DNA of 21,593 nucleotides from Coriobacteriia bacterium (GCA_030598125.1 JAUVQN010000003.1:1-21593), one strand, 5' to 3'. Positions 7,848-15,324 are shown, counted from the first letter of the stretch. Made by a program: numbers and translations. The notes: generated from the letters alone by a model not told the origin.

Positions 7848-8786
7848 CTACAACGAGAAGTCCTCTTGGCCCTCGAAGACATTGACGGCCGTCTCCGCGT
7901 CGCCGTCCCCGAGCGTGATGGAGGAGATCGCCTTCGTGAGGCGGACGGCTTCTTCGAGGTCGCGCTGGTGGATGTTGCGCCCCGTGGCGTTGCCGATCGC
8001 GCCGCCCACGTGGATCTGCTCCCAGAGCTGCGTGAGGAACGTCTTGGCATCGACGGTCGAACCGCCTGCGCACACGAGCCCGGTGCGGCCGGAAGCCTTG
8101 GAGGCTTCCGTCAACAGATCGGCGGAGCTCGCCTCGTCCGTGCCCTTCGGAGGGTTCACCTTGACGAAGTCGGACCCGAGACAGCACGCGACACCCGCCG
8201 CGCCGGCGATGAGATGCGGATCCTTCTCGTCGGCGACGGCCTTGCCCCGTGGATAGAGCCACAACACGACGATGAGCCCGTTCGCGTGGGCATCGGCGAT
8301 GAGCTGGCCCGCTTCCGCCATCATCTGCGACTCGTACTCGGAACCGATGTAGATCGTGTAGCCGACGCCGACGACGTTCACGCCGCTGTTCCGCATCTCG
8401 ACGACGTTCCACAGATCGTAGAGCTGCGGGCTGTACGGATCGTCCTGCGACGTCTTCACGAGGTTCGTCTTGGAGTTGATCTTCACCAGGTCGTTGATGT
8501 CGGGGTAGTCGGCGGCGTAGAGCGCGACGAGACCGCGCTGCCCCGCGAGCACGCCGACCACACCCTGGCTCCCGATGCGGAAGAGGTGCTCCGGCTCCGC
8601 GTCGGCCTCGGCGATGCCCTCCCCGTAGAAGTCGTCGTTCAGGTGCTCGATCTTCTGGTCGCACGCGTAGAGCATGAGCCGGCCCGTGCCCCTGGTGGCC
8701 TTCATGTAGTTCTCCACGTACAGCTCGCGCGCGTCCTCGGGTACGTCTGCCGGTACCCTGACATCCGGTGGCGTGATGCTCGGCAT
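7848..8786 (-). CDS. Class I fructose-bisphosphate aldolase, archaeal/DhnA type
   Basis: A 312-aa Schiff-base aldolase, predicted to split fructose 1,6-bisphosphate into dihydroxyacetone phosphate and glyceraldehyde 3-phosphate. Visible motifs are ACDQKIEHLNDDF (41-53), VKINSKTNLV (101-110), VLWLYPRGKAV (174-184), the Schiff-base lysine Lys209 in DFVKVNPP, the phosphate loop CAGGST (239-244) and GNATGRNIHQRD (265-276). The loop has Thr where many relatives have Lys. The start at 8786 carries a strong GGGAGGGG site; an in-frame extension to 8891 lacks one. It heads an apparent operon with accD, accA and pfp, so two consecutive glycolytic steps (pfp and fba) flank acetyl-CoA carboxylase genes. 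It is only distantly related to the LsrF-like protein at 2764. The name fbaB could apply, but I leave the symbol empty. Confidence 0.88.
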   Translation of the reverse strand: MPSITPPDVRVPADVPEDARELYVENYMKATRGTGRLMLYACDQKIEHLNDDFYGEGIAEADAEPEHLFRIGSQGVVGVLAGQRGLVALYAADYPDINDLVKINSKTNLVKTSQDDPYSPQLYDLWNVVEMRNSGVNVVGVGYTIYIGSEYESQMMAEAGQLIADAHANGLIVVLWLYPRGKAVADEKDPHLIAGAAGVACCLGSDFVKVNPPKGTDEASSADLLTEASKASGRTGLVCAGGSTVDAKTFLTQLWEQIHVGGAIGNATGRNIHQRDLEEAVRLTKAISSITLGDGDAETAVNVFEGQEDFSL

Positions 8787-8891
8787 GATCCCCTCCCGTG
8801 ATCTCGGTCCTGCGGCCCCGCCTTCGAACGGGGCGCTCCACAAGCGTCCACTAGAGTAGGTTATGCCCCAACTGGGCGCCAACGTGCGCAA

Positions 8892-8922
8892 GGAAGGCGG
8901 CGCCTCGTGGGCACCGCCTTCC
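8892..8922 (-). terminator. Hairpin downstream of the Cache-HAMP gene
   Basis: A 9-base-pair GC-rich stem (8892-8900 with 8914-8922) that can extend imperfectly inward. On the minus strand the second arm is followed by TTGCG, so the U-run is poor. It lies 41-71 bases after the Cache-HAMP stop (8963) and before the fba start (8786). It probably separates the two transcription units, but might be only a stabilising 3' hairpin. Confidence 0.5.
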
Positions 8923-8962
8923 GCGGGTGCGTGTCCGGCTCGCCCGATACCGGGGCCCGGGT

Positions 8963-10132
8963 CTACTTGGGAGCGAGTCCCTTCAGCGTCTGAGCGACGG
9001 CGTCCAGGAACTTGCCGAAGAACTCCTCAAATTTGCCGATCTCGTCGTTGCCCGACGCGGTGATGGCACCTTCGACGTCGTAGTCGCCGCCGAGGAGTCG
9101 CGTCGAGACATCCTCGAGCGTCGCGACCATCCTGTCCAGCCTCCCGAATACGAGCGAGTTCAGGACGAGCAGTATGACCGCGAGCAGGACAGCACCGAGG
9201 ACCGCGATGCCGATGAGCACCGTCGTCCACGTCTGCTGCAGCTCGTCGGCGACCTCGGTGATGTCGTGCATGATGAACACGACACCGGCCTGCTCGCCCG
9301 CGTTGTCGTAGATGGGGAACGCACCGCGCGCGTACGTGCCGTCATCGACGTCGACGGTCTCGAGCACGATGCCTTCATCGGGGATCCCCTCGAGGTCCAC
9401 GCTCTCATCGAGGATGATCTCGTCCTCGCGCGTGTTGTCCATGACCACGAACTCGCCGTAGTCGTCCCAGTTGTCCTCCGTGTCGCGCGTCTCGTGGAAG
9501 TCCGCGTACGCGTCGCGATCGAGCCGGCCTTTCCAGATGACGAGCGCGAAGTCGTCGCCGGACGCTTCATGCATGCCCTCGAAGAAGTGGCCGATCTCCT
9601 CGCCGAACTCCATGTAGCCGATGAGCTCGCCCTCGTCGTCGTACCAGGGGCGCACCACCCTGAGCGCGAACGCCGTCTTGCCGAGGTCCTTGCCCGCGCC
9701 GACCTCCTTCGTGTCGACCGCCGCCAGGTAGGTCGAGCGCGGGACCTCGTCGCCGTCCTTGTCGAAGTTGTGCACGCGCAGGAAGACCGTGGAGTCGGGC
9801 TCCTCCCGCTCGAAGTACCAGTGCGTGATCGAGTGCTCCTCCTTGAGCTGATCGAACATCGGGAGCACGTAGTCGTAGAGCGCCTGCTTGTCGCCGGCCT
9901 CGTAGAGCTCGCCGATGTCGGAGCGCGTGAGCATGACCTGCAGCGCCGAGTCGAGCTTCGCGATGTCGGCCCGCTCCTGGGCCTCGAAGTCGGCCGACGC
10001 GTTCTCGACGGCCCGCTCGGCGAGCCCCTCGAGGTTCGACGCGAACGTCGCCTGCAGATACCAGCCGAGTCCGGTGGCGGCCAGCACGACCGCCGCCACG
10101 ATGATGAGCGAGACCTTGGCTCTGATGGACAT
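8963..10132 (-). CDS. Cache-type extracellular sensor with HAMP domain and no output domain
   Basis: A 389-aa membrane protein. TM1 is about residues 7-27, followed by an extracytoplasmic region (about 28-300), TM2 (about 303-325), then a HAMP-like helix pair ending in the characteristic DEIGKFEEFFGKFL. Only about a dozen residues follow before the stop. The outer region contains WYF, then RVHNFDKDGD, RPWYDDEGELIGYMEFGEEI and a second PAS-like half ending FPIYDNAGEQAGVVFIMHDIT. This layout matches the ligand-binding half of chemoreceptors and sensor kinases with double-Cache domains. No methyl-accepting, kinase, GGDEF or phosphatase domain follows in any frame before the next gene. It has a perfect AGGAGGT site, so it is expressed as is. 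The 68-aa protein ends 57 bases upstream. The Cache assignment is by resemblance; HAMP is fairly sure. Confidence 0.75.
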   Translation of the reverse strand: MSIRAKVSLIIVAAVVLAATGLGWYLQATFASNLEGLAERAVENASADFEAQERADIAKLDSALQVMLTRSDIGELYEAGDKQALYDYVLPMFDQLKEEHSITHWYFEREEPDSTVFLRVHNFDKDGDEVPRSTYLAAVDTKEVGAGKDLGKTAFALRVVRPWYDDEGELIGYMEFGEEIGHFFEGMHEASGDDFALVIWKGRLDRDAYADFHETRDTEDNWDDYGEFVVMDNTREDEIILDESVDLEGIPDEGIVLETVDVDDGTYARGAFPIYDNAGEQAGVVFIMHDITEVADELQQTWTTVLIGIAVLGAVLLAVILLVLNSLVFGRLDRMVATLEDVSTRLLGGDYDVEGAITASGNDEIGKFEEFFGKFLDAVAQTLKGLAPK

Positions 10133-10189
10133 GGAGACCTCCTTGGCGATCGCGGGCTTGCAGGTCGGAACCGGACGTCTCGCTTCGTC

Positions 10190-10396
10190 CTAGACGGTGA
10201 TCCGAACGCCGAGCGTCTTCTCCGCCGCCTTCAACAGGGCGGCGAGCTTCTCGTCGTCGTCGGGCGTGTCCTCGTCGATGAGGCCGACCATGAACCCCAG
10301 CTCGAGACTCATCTGGCCTCTAGCGCGGAAGGGGTCCATCCCCTTGCGCTCGACCTCGCGCTCGACTGCCATCACGGCGTCGTAGAGCTTGCCCAC
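10190..10396 (-). CDS. Small conserved-looking protein of unknown function, 68 aa
   Basis: A 68-aa soluble, mostly helical and acidic protein starting at a GTG (10396) with GGGGAG about 6 bases upstream. It begins MGKLYDAVMAVEREVERKG, then has FRARGQMSLELGFMVGLI and an acidic DEDTPDDDEK turn before a last helix (KLAALLKAAEKTLG). There are no cysteines, signal peptide or membrane segment. I do not recognise the family. It lies 57 bases upstream of the Cache-HAMP gene on the same strand, so the two are probably co-transcribed, and it could be a cytoplasmic partner of that output-less receptor. That role is inference from position only. Confidence 0.65.
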   Translation of the reverse strand: MGKLYDAVMAVEREVERKGMDPFRARGQMSLELGFMVGLIDEDTPDDDEKLAALLKAAEKTLGVRITV

Positions 10397-10612
10397 GGAT
10401 GCTCCCCTTCAGACCCGGACTCCCGCCGGGCGTGGCGTCCGGCCTTCTGCCGGACTCGGGGAATACCTTCGGCATGCGGACACCGGGGGCTTTAGGTGCT
10501 TCTTCACAAAGCTTCATGATTGCCCCACCGGAGGCTGCTCAAGGGCGACGAACGCGGCATGCGGTCGGTCGGCTCGTGCGAGATGAACGGGCCGGGACCG
10601 TCGCAGCCGCTC
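10397..10612 (-). other. Intergenic leader region with hairpins and a possible sigma-28-like promoter
   Basis: 216 bases between the GNAT stop and the 68-aa gene, with no open frame of note. On the minus strand it contains TAAA (10491-10494) and GCCGAAGG (10466-10473) separated by 17 bases, resembling the flagellar sigma-28 pattern TAAA-N15-GCCGATAA but with a spacer two bases too long. A 7-base-pair hairpin with a 5-base loop (10437-10455, GTCCGGC/GCCGGAC) lies between this and the start codon. The ten bases CTTTGTGAAG (10502-10511) recur upstream of the sulfatase. I could not match it to a known riboswitch class. Confidence 0.3.
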
Positions 10613-11059
10613 TCAGCGCGGCGTGCGCTCCATCCGCACGTGCGGCAGCTCGGTCGCCCCCGAAGGGAACTGCTCGCTCACCGTGGCGAAGCCGGCGCGA
10701 GCGCAGAACTCCTCGTACGGGACCCGGGCATTGCACCACACGAGCCGGATCCTTCGGCGGCCGACTTCGGCCACGAGCTCCTCGAGCATCGCCGAGCCGA
10801 TCCCTCTGCCCCTGGACTCGGACTCGACGGCGAGCTGGCGCAGCTGGCCCTCGCTCCCCCGCTCGATGAGACAGCCGTAGCCCGCGATACGTCCGTCGCG
10901 GACCGCGAGCAGATGCCGCACTCCAGGCTCCGCCTGCCGCCACATCTCGTCGCGCGCGACGCCGAACGGCTCGTAGAGGACCCGGAAGCGGAGGCCGGCC
11001 GCCTCCGCGAGGCGCGCGTCTCCCGCTTCGACCCACACGAGCTCGAACCCGTCCTCCAC
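10613..11059 (-). CDS. GNAT-family N-acetyltransferase
   Basis: About 148 aa, cytoplasmic. The acetyl-CoA-binding motif A is clear: LRQLAVESESRGRGIGSAML, with the R-G-R-G-I-G pyrophosphate loop, preceded by the strand HLLAVRDGRIAGYGCLI. After it comes a helix, then YEEFCARAGF, where the Tyr and GF are typical of the motif B end, and a closing PHVRMER strand. The N-terminal RFRVLYEPFGVARDEM also fits the family. I chose the GTG at 11059 because GGTGG lies 8 bases upstream. A GTG at 11071, two bases after the nadE stop, is a near-equal alternative. It follows nadE directly, so both are probably one transcript. The acceptor (small molecule, peptide or protein) cannot be told. Confidence 0.85.
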   Translation of the reverse strand: MEDGFELVWVEAGDARLAEAAGLRFRVLYEPFGVARDEMWRQAEPGVRHLLAVRDGRIAGYGCLIERGSEGQLRQLAVESESRGRGIGSAMLEELVAEVGRRRIRLVWCNARVPYEEFCARAGFATVSEQFPSGATELPHVRMERTPR

Positions 11060-11073
11060 GCGCCGATCCACCG

Positions 11074-12678
11074 CTACCCGCGGTAGCGGTTGGTGACCGG
11101 CATTCGGCCGTCGCGGCCGAACGCCTTCGACGTGATCTTGATGCCGAGGGGCCCCTGCCGCCGCTTGTACTCCGACGCGTCCACCATCCGGCAGACTCGG
11201 TCCACGAGGGTCCGGTCGTACCCGGTCTCCTCCGCGATCGCCTCGCACGAAAGATCGCGCTCGACGTAGCCTTCGAGGACGGCGTCGAGCACATCGTAGG
11301 ACGGGAGTGAGTCCTGGTCCGACTGGCCTTCCTTGAGCTCCGCCGAAGGCGCCTTCTCGATGCAGGCGGCGGGGATGACCTCTCCTCCGCGGTTCCTCCA
11401 GCGAGCGAGCTCGTACACGCGAGTCTTGAAGACGTCCTTCAGCGGGGCGAAGCCGCCGACCATGTCGCCGTAGAGGGTCGAGTAGCCGACCGAGAGCTCG
11501 GACTTGTTCCCCGTCGCGAGCACGAGCCACCCGAACTTGTTCGACAATGCCATGAGGAGCGTCCCGCGCACCCTGGCCTGCAGGTTCTCTTCGGTGACAT
11601 CAGGCTCGGCGTCCCGGAACGCGGGCGCGAGCGTGTCGAGGAAGGCGGAGAACGGCGCTTCGATAGGGAGCTCGAGCGTGCGGATACCCAGGTTCTCGGC
11701 GAGCGAGGTCGCGTCGGTCACGCTCCCCTCGGAGGAGTAGCGGGACGGCATGAGGACACCGTGCACGTGCTCGGGACCGAGCGCGTCGGCGGCGATCGCA
11801 GCCGTCAGCGAGGAGTCGATGCCGCCCGAGAGGCCCACGACCACGTCGCTGAAGCCGTTCTTCCGCACGTAGTCGGCGAGCCCGAGCTCGAGCGCCCGGT
11901 AGACCTCCTCGTCGGGACCCGGAGCCTCCTCGCTCCTCCCGGGGGCGCCCAGCCTTCCCTGCGTGGAGAACTCGACGAGGAGCATGTCCTCCGCGAACGA
12001 CGCTGCCCTCGCCACCACCTCGCCACTGGGCGAGATCACGACCGAGCGCCCGTCGAAGACGAGCTCGTCCTGGCCGCCGACGAGGTTGCAGTAGGCGAGC
12101 CAGACGCCATGATCGCTCGCTCGCGCCCGTAGCATCTCCTCGCGCTCGGCGCCCTTGCCCGCGTGATAGGGAGACGCGGAGACGTTGATGACGAGCCTCG
12201 CGCCCGCGTCGGCGGCCTCGGCGACGGGCCCCGGCGCCCATACGTCCTCGCAGACCGTGATCGCGAACATCTCGCCACCGAGTTCGAAGAGTCCCTCGTG
12301 CTCCCCGGGCTCGAAGTAGCGCCGCTCGTCGAACACGCCATAGTTGGGCATGTTGCGCTTGTGGTAGACCTTCAGTACCCGGCTGTTGCCGCAGAGCGCG
12401 GCCGCGTTGTGGAGCACGTCGTCCGCGCGATCCACGAACCCCACGACCGCCAGATGCTGGCAGGCCCCAGCGACCTGCTCGAGCGCGAGCAGGTTCTCTT
12501 CCACGAGGTGGTCCTTGTACACGAGATCCTCGGGCGGATAGCCCGTGAGGGCCATCTCCGGCAGGAGCGTCATCGTGGCGCCGGCCGCTTCGGCCTCACC
12601 GACGGCCTGCAGCGCGCGGAGGGTGTTGCCTCGGATGTCGCCGACGGTCGTGTCGATCTGCGCGATCGCGAGCAGCAT
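11074..12678 (-). CDS. nadE: Glutamine-dependent NAD(+) synthetase
   Basis: A 534-aa two-domain enzyme that makes NAD+ from deamido-NAD+, ATP and glutamine. The N-terminal nitrilase-type glutaminase has its triad as Glu41 (LLPEMALTGYPPEDL), Lys107 (YHKRNMPNYGVFDE) and Cys143 (TVCEDVW). The C-terminal synthetase has the ATP pyrophosphatase P-loop SGGIDSS (284-290), then VLMPSRYSSEGS, LATGNKSELSVGYSTLYGDM and GGFAPLKDVFKT. Length and domain order match the bacterial glutamine-dependent form, so ammonia can come from glutamine without a partner. The ATG at 12678 has GAGG 6 bases upstream. A GNAT gene follows almost immediately. The two-CW gene lies 134 bases upstream on the same strand, behind a likely terminator. 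Confidence 0.96.
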   Translation of the reverse strand: MLLAIAQIDTTVGDIRGNTLRALQAVGEAEAAGATMTLLPEMALTGYPPEDLVYKDHLVEENLLALEQVAGACQHLAVVGFVDRADDVLHNAAALCGNSRVLKVYHKRNMPNYGVFDERRYFEPGEHEGLFELGGEMFAITVCEDVWAPGPVAEAADAGARLVINVSASPYHAGKGAEREEMLRARASDHGVWLAYCNLVGGQDELVFDGRSVVISPSGEVVARAASFAEDMLLVEFSTQGRLGAPGRSEEAPGPDEEVYRALELGLADYVRKNGFSDVVVGLSGGIDSSLTAAIAADALGPEHVHGVLMPSRYSSEGSVTDATSLAENLGIRTLELPIEAPFSAFLDTLAPAFRDAEPDVTEENLQARVRGTLLMALSNKFGWLVLATGNKSELSVGYSTLYGDMVGGFAPLKDVFKTRVYELARWRNRGGEVIPAACIEKAPSAELKEGQSDQDSLPSYDVLDAVLEGYVERDLSCEAIAEETGYDRTLVDRVCRMVDASEYKRRQGPLGIKITSKAFGRDGRMPVTNRYRG

Positions 12679-12753
12679 GCGCGCCTCGTCTTCGGATCCT
12701 CTGGAGGGTGCGACCGCCCAAGCGTAGCACCACGCGCCGCACGAACGGAAAGA

Positions 12754-12775
12754 CCCCGGCGCTTCCCGGCCGGGG
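12754..12775 (-). terminator. Hairpin after the two-CW gene
   Basis: A 7-base-pair stem (12754-12760 with 12769-12775, CCCCGGC/GCCGGGG) with an 8-base loop. On the minus strand it is followed by TCTTTCC, a moderate T-rich tail. It lies 38-59 bases after the two-CW stop (12813) and before the nadE start (12678), so it probably ends the two-CW transcript. Confidence 0.55.
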
Positions 12776-12812
12776 CCTCACATGGTCTCTCGGGAGGGAG
12801 ATGGATCCCCGC

Positions 12813-13196
12813 TCAGGACTGGCGGATCCGCTCCAGGATGTCCTGCGCGGTGAGCGTCTCCTCGGACTCGAACACGTCGTCGGAGAGAGCGCCCCCGTCC
12901 AGTCGCGCCAGCAGCGTCGCGGTGAATGTGAACGCCGCGCCTTGCTCGGAGCGGACGCGATGGTAGAAGTCGCACGCCATGCAATCCTCGGTCTTCTCGC
13001 CGAAGTTGCCCTGCACGGCGCCGCGGCACAGCGTGTCGTGTACGACCCAGCACGCCCGTCCGGCGTTGGTCCCGTCGTTCGAGCCGTCGAGGCTCCTCTC
13101 CGCCGCCGCCGGGCATATTCCGCGATCGCCCGCGTTGGAGCCACCGGGCTCGCAACCGCAGTCCAGGATCTCCCAGCAGTTCGGCTTGTCACTCAT
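12813..13196 (-). CDS. Stand-alone two-CW domain cysteine-rich protein
   Basis: A 127-aa soluble protein with eight cysteines: Cys7 and 13 in CWEILDC, 15, 28 (ICPA), 49 (GRACWVV), 57 (LCRG), then VQGNF, and 72 and 75 in CMACDFY. This order (CW, C, CP, GRACW, C-x-G, QG, C-x2-C-DFY) matches a domain I know as two-CW, often seen at the N-terminus of membrane sensors or as a separate small protein in anaerobes. The cysteines suggest metal or iron-sulfur binding or redox sensing, which is inferred. The last 40 residues have no cysteine and look helical (ETLTAQDILERIRQS). The start at 13196 has GGAGGGA about 5 bases upstream; the extension to 13229 has none. It has its own likely terminator. Confidence 0.8.
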   Translation of the reverse strand: MSDKPNCWEILDCGCEPGGSNAGDRGICPAAAERSLDGSNDGTNAGRACWVVHDTLCRGAVQGNFGEKTEDCMACDFYHRVRSEQGAAFTFTATLLARLDGGALSDDVFESEETLTAQDILERIRQS

Positions 13197-13396
13197 GGCG
13201 TCCCTCCAGGGTCGGCCAGACGAGTCCACCCAGTTCCTGCTATCGGATGGCGCAGGGGGTATGGAGAGTCCGCGCCGCCGAATCGAACGCGTGAGGTGCC
13301 GAGCGGAAGGGTCGCGCGATTCGCGGCGGTCAACCTGGGACGAACGGTAGTCGCCGTCGGAGCTGGTTCTGGTCGCCGAGGGCGGACCCGCGCGGA

Positions 13397-15271
13397 CTAG
13401 TGCGCGGCGTACGTCTGCTGGGCCTCCTCGTGGTGTTCGACGTTGGAGCCCGGCCGCATCGCGAGGGCGATGAGGGCGCCGAGTGCCAGGACGATGGCGG
13501 CCACCCGGAACGCGTAGGACATGCTCTCGACGAACGCCTCGCCCGAAGCAGTCTCCATCTCGGCCGCGAACGCCTCGAACCGATCGGCGAGATCGCGCTC
13601 GACCGAGCTCTCGAACATGGAGCGTATCTCCGGCGGCACCATCTCAGCTACGTCGTCGGGCATCCCCTCGCCCGAGGCGAGTGACTCGGGATCGCTCATG
13701 GCCTCGAGCGCCTCGTCGGGTATCGAGATCCGGATGTCCTCCGGGATCTCCTCGATCGTGTCGGCGATGGAATCGGCGAGAAGCGGCGCGAAGGCCTCTT
13801 CCGGGATCTCGTCACGGAGCGACTCCACGTCGAGCGCGAGACCGCCCATCATCTCGCCCGACTCCTCCTCCACGACGTCGGCGAGACTCGCCGCCAGCTC
13901 GGGAGGCATCGTGTCGGTCTCGCGCACGGCGTGTCCGATCGAGACGCTCATCTGGCTCGCGAACACGGCTCCGAGGACCGCGATGCCCATCACGGCACCG
14001 ACCTGGCGCATGGTCGAGAGGATGCCTGCAGCGCTCCCCTCCTCGGCCTCCGGCGCGCTCGCCATCACCGCGCTCGTCATGGGCGCCATCACGAGTCCCA
14101 TGCCGATCCCGGCGACGATGAACGGCGCGGCGAGCCAGGCGATGGTCGTGTCGAGGGCGATGTAGCTGAGCCACCACACGGACGCGGCGGTGACCAGGAG
14201 TCCGGCGAAGATGAGCCACTTCGAGCCGATCTTGTCGGAGAGGCGGCCGGAGACGGGCGCCGCGAACATGATCGCGAAGCTCATCGGCGTGAGTGCGAGC
14301 CCCGCTCTCACCGCGCCGAACCCGAGCTGCGTCTGCAGGAACAGCGGCACCATGAAGAAGACGCCCATCATCCCGAACATGAGTATGGCCCCGGTCGCGT
14401 TGCCGGCGCTGAACGTACGGTCGCGGAAGAGATCCAGGTCCAGCACGGGCTCCTTCGCACGGCGCTCCCACGCGATGAAGACCAGCAGCAGGACCGCCGA
14501 CGCAGTGAGCAGACCCACGATGACGGGATCGCCCCAGCCGCGGCCAGGCCCTTCGATCATCGCGTAGTTGAACGACACCAGCACCGCGATCGAGAGGAGC
14601 GCGCCGAACCAGTCGAGCGTGTGGTCGCGCGTGTCGCGTGACTCCCGCACGGCCCACAGCGTGAACGGGATCGCGATCGCGATGATCGGGATGTTGATGA
14701 AGAAGATGTACTGCCAGCCGAGGTTCTCGGTGACGAGGCCGCCGAGCGTCGGACCGACGGCGAGCGCGACGCCCGACACGGCGCCCCAGATACCCAGCGC
14801 GAGTCCACGCTGCTCCGGCGGGAAGCTCACCGCCGTCAGGGAGAGCGTCGCGGGCATCATGAACGCGGCGCCGCTCGCCTGCACGACCCTGGCCGCGATG
14901 AGCGCGGACGGGTTCGGCGCGAAACCGCAGGCCATGGAACCTGCGCCGAAGATGACGAGCCCGAGGACGAACATCCTGCGGCGGCCGTACATGTCCCCCA
15001 GACGGCCGAACGTGATCAGGAGCGCCGCGAACGTGAGCGTATAGGCGTTCAGCACCCACTCGATCTCGGACAGTGATGCCCCGAGGTCCTCGACGATGGT
15101 AGGGATGGCGATGTTGACGACCGTGGAGTCGAGGATGGCCATGAAGAGCGCGAGGCAGACCGCGACGAGCACCCACCACTTGCGCGCGTAGGGATCCTCG
15201 CCGCCCGACGAGCCGGCCGGGACCGCTGCCGTCATGTCGCGAGGGGTGGCCTCGCCGTCTGCTCCCGCCAT
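13397..15271 (-). CDS. DHA2-family (EmrB/QacA-type, 14-TM) MFS drug exporter with long acidic loop
   Basis: A 624-aa inner-membrane proton-driven exporter. Motif D1 is LDSTVVNIAIPTI (47-59), motif A GRLGDMYGRRRM (89-100) and antiporter motif C GVALAVGPTLGG (167-178), with WQYIFFINIP after it, all typical of 14-TM DHA2 exporters. TM13 ends near residue 441 (VLGAVFASQM) and TM14 starts near 585. The roughly 143 residues between are strongly acidic, with DVVEEESGEMM, IADTIEEIPEDIRISIPDE and DDVAEMVPPEI. This is much longer than I expect for the usual TM13-TM14 loop. The ATG at 15271 has GGAGGT six bases upstream. The frame extends to 15931 across the divergent methyltransferase and is rejected there. 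A strong promoter and an operator-like repeat lie at 15288-15324. The substrate is unknown. Confidence 0.92.
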   Translation of the reverse strand: MAGADGEATPRDMTAAVPAGSSGGEDPYARKWWVLVAVCLALFMAILDSTVVNIAIPTIVEDLGASLSEIEWVLNAYTLTFAALLITFGRLGDMYGRRRMFVLGLVIFGAGSMACGFAPNPSALIAARVVQASGAAFMMPATLSLTAVSFPPEQRGLALGIWGAVSGVALAVGPTLGGLVTENLGWQYIFFINIPIIAIAIPFTLWAVRESRDTRDHTLDWFGALLSIAVLVSFNYAMIEGPGRGWGDPVIVGLLTASAVLLLVFIAWERRAKEPVLDLDLFRDRTFSAGNATGAILMFGMMGVFFMVPLFLQTQLGFGAVRAGLALTPMSFAIMFAAPVSGRLSDKIGSKWLIFAGLLVTAASVWWLSYIALDTTIAWLAAPFIVAGIGMGLVMAPMTSAVMASAPEAEEGSAAGILSTMRQVGAVMGIAVLGAVFASQMSVSIGHAVRETDTMPPELAASLADVVEEESGEMMGGLALDVESLRDEIPEEAFAPLLADSIADTIEEIPEDIRISIPDEALEAMSDPESLASGEGMPDDVAEMVPPEIRSMFESSVERDLADRFEAFAAEMETASGEAFVESMSYAFRVAAIVLALGALIALAMRPGSNVEHHEEAQQTYAAH

Positions 15272-15287
15272 CCTCGCACCTCCGAGT

Positions 15288-15309
15288 GCCCGAGCAAGCG
15301 TACTCGGGC
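15288..15309. promoter_or_regulatory. Inverted repeat overlapping the exporter -10, candidate repressor operator
   Basis: Perfect 7-base arms GCCCGAG (15288-15294) and CTCGGGC (15303-15309) around an 8-base centre. It covers the -10 hexamer and predicted start of the exporter promoter, the usual place for a TetR- or MarR-family operator in drug-efflux control. No regulator gene is next to it, so the protein that would bind is unknown. Confidence 0.4.
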
Positions 15310-15324
15310 GCGATGCCGTGTCAA
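15297..15324 (-). promoter_or_regulatory. Promoter of the MFS exporter
   Basis: On the minus strand, a perfect -35 TTGACA (15319-15324), a 16-base spacer and -10 TACGCT (15297-15302; T, A and final T conserved, a form tolerated in high-GC Actinomycetota). The predicted start near 15290 gives a leader of about 20 bases ending in the GGAGGT ribosome site. Confidence 0.6.

Noticed and set aside
10397..10540. A cyclic-di-GMP or other riboswitch upstream of the 68-aa gene
   Set aside because: I compared the minus-strand leader with the GEMM, glycine, TPP, cobalamin and fluoride patterns I know and found no set of conserved loops. Only a 7-bp hairpin and GC-rich repeats remain.
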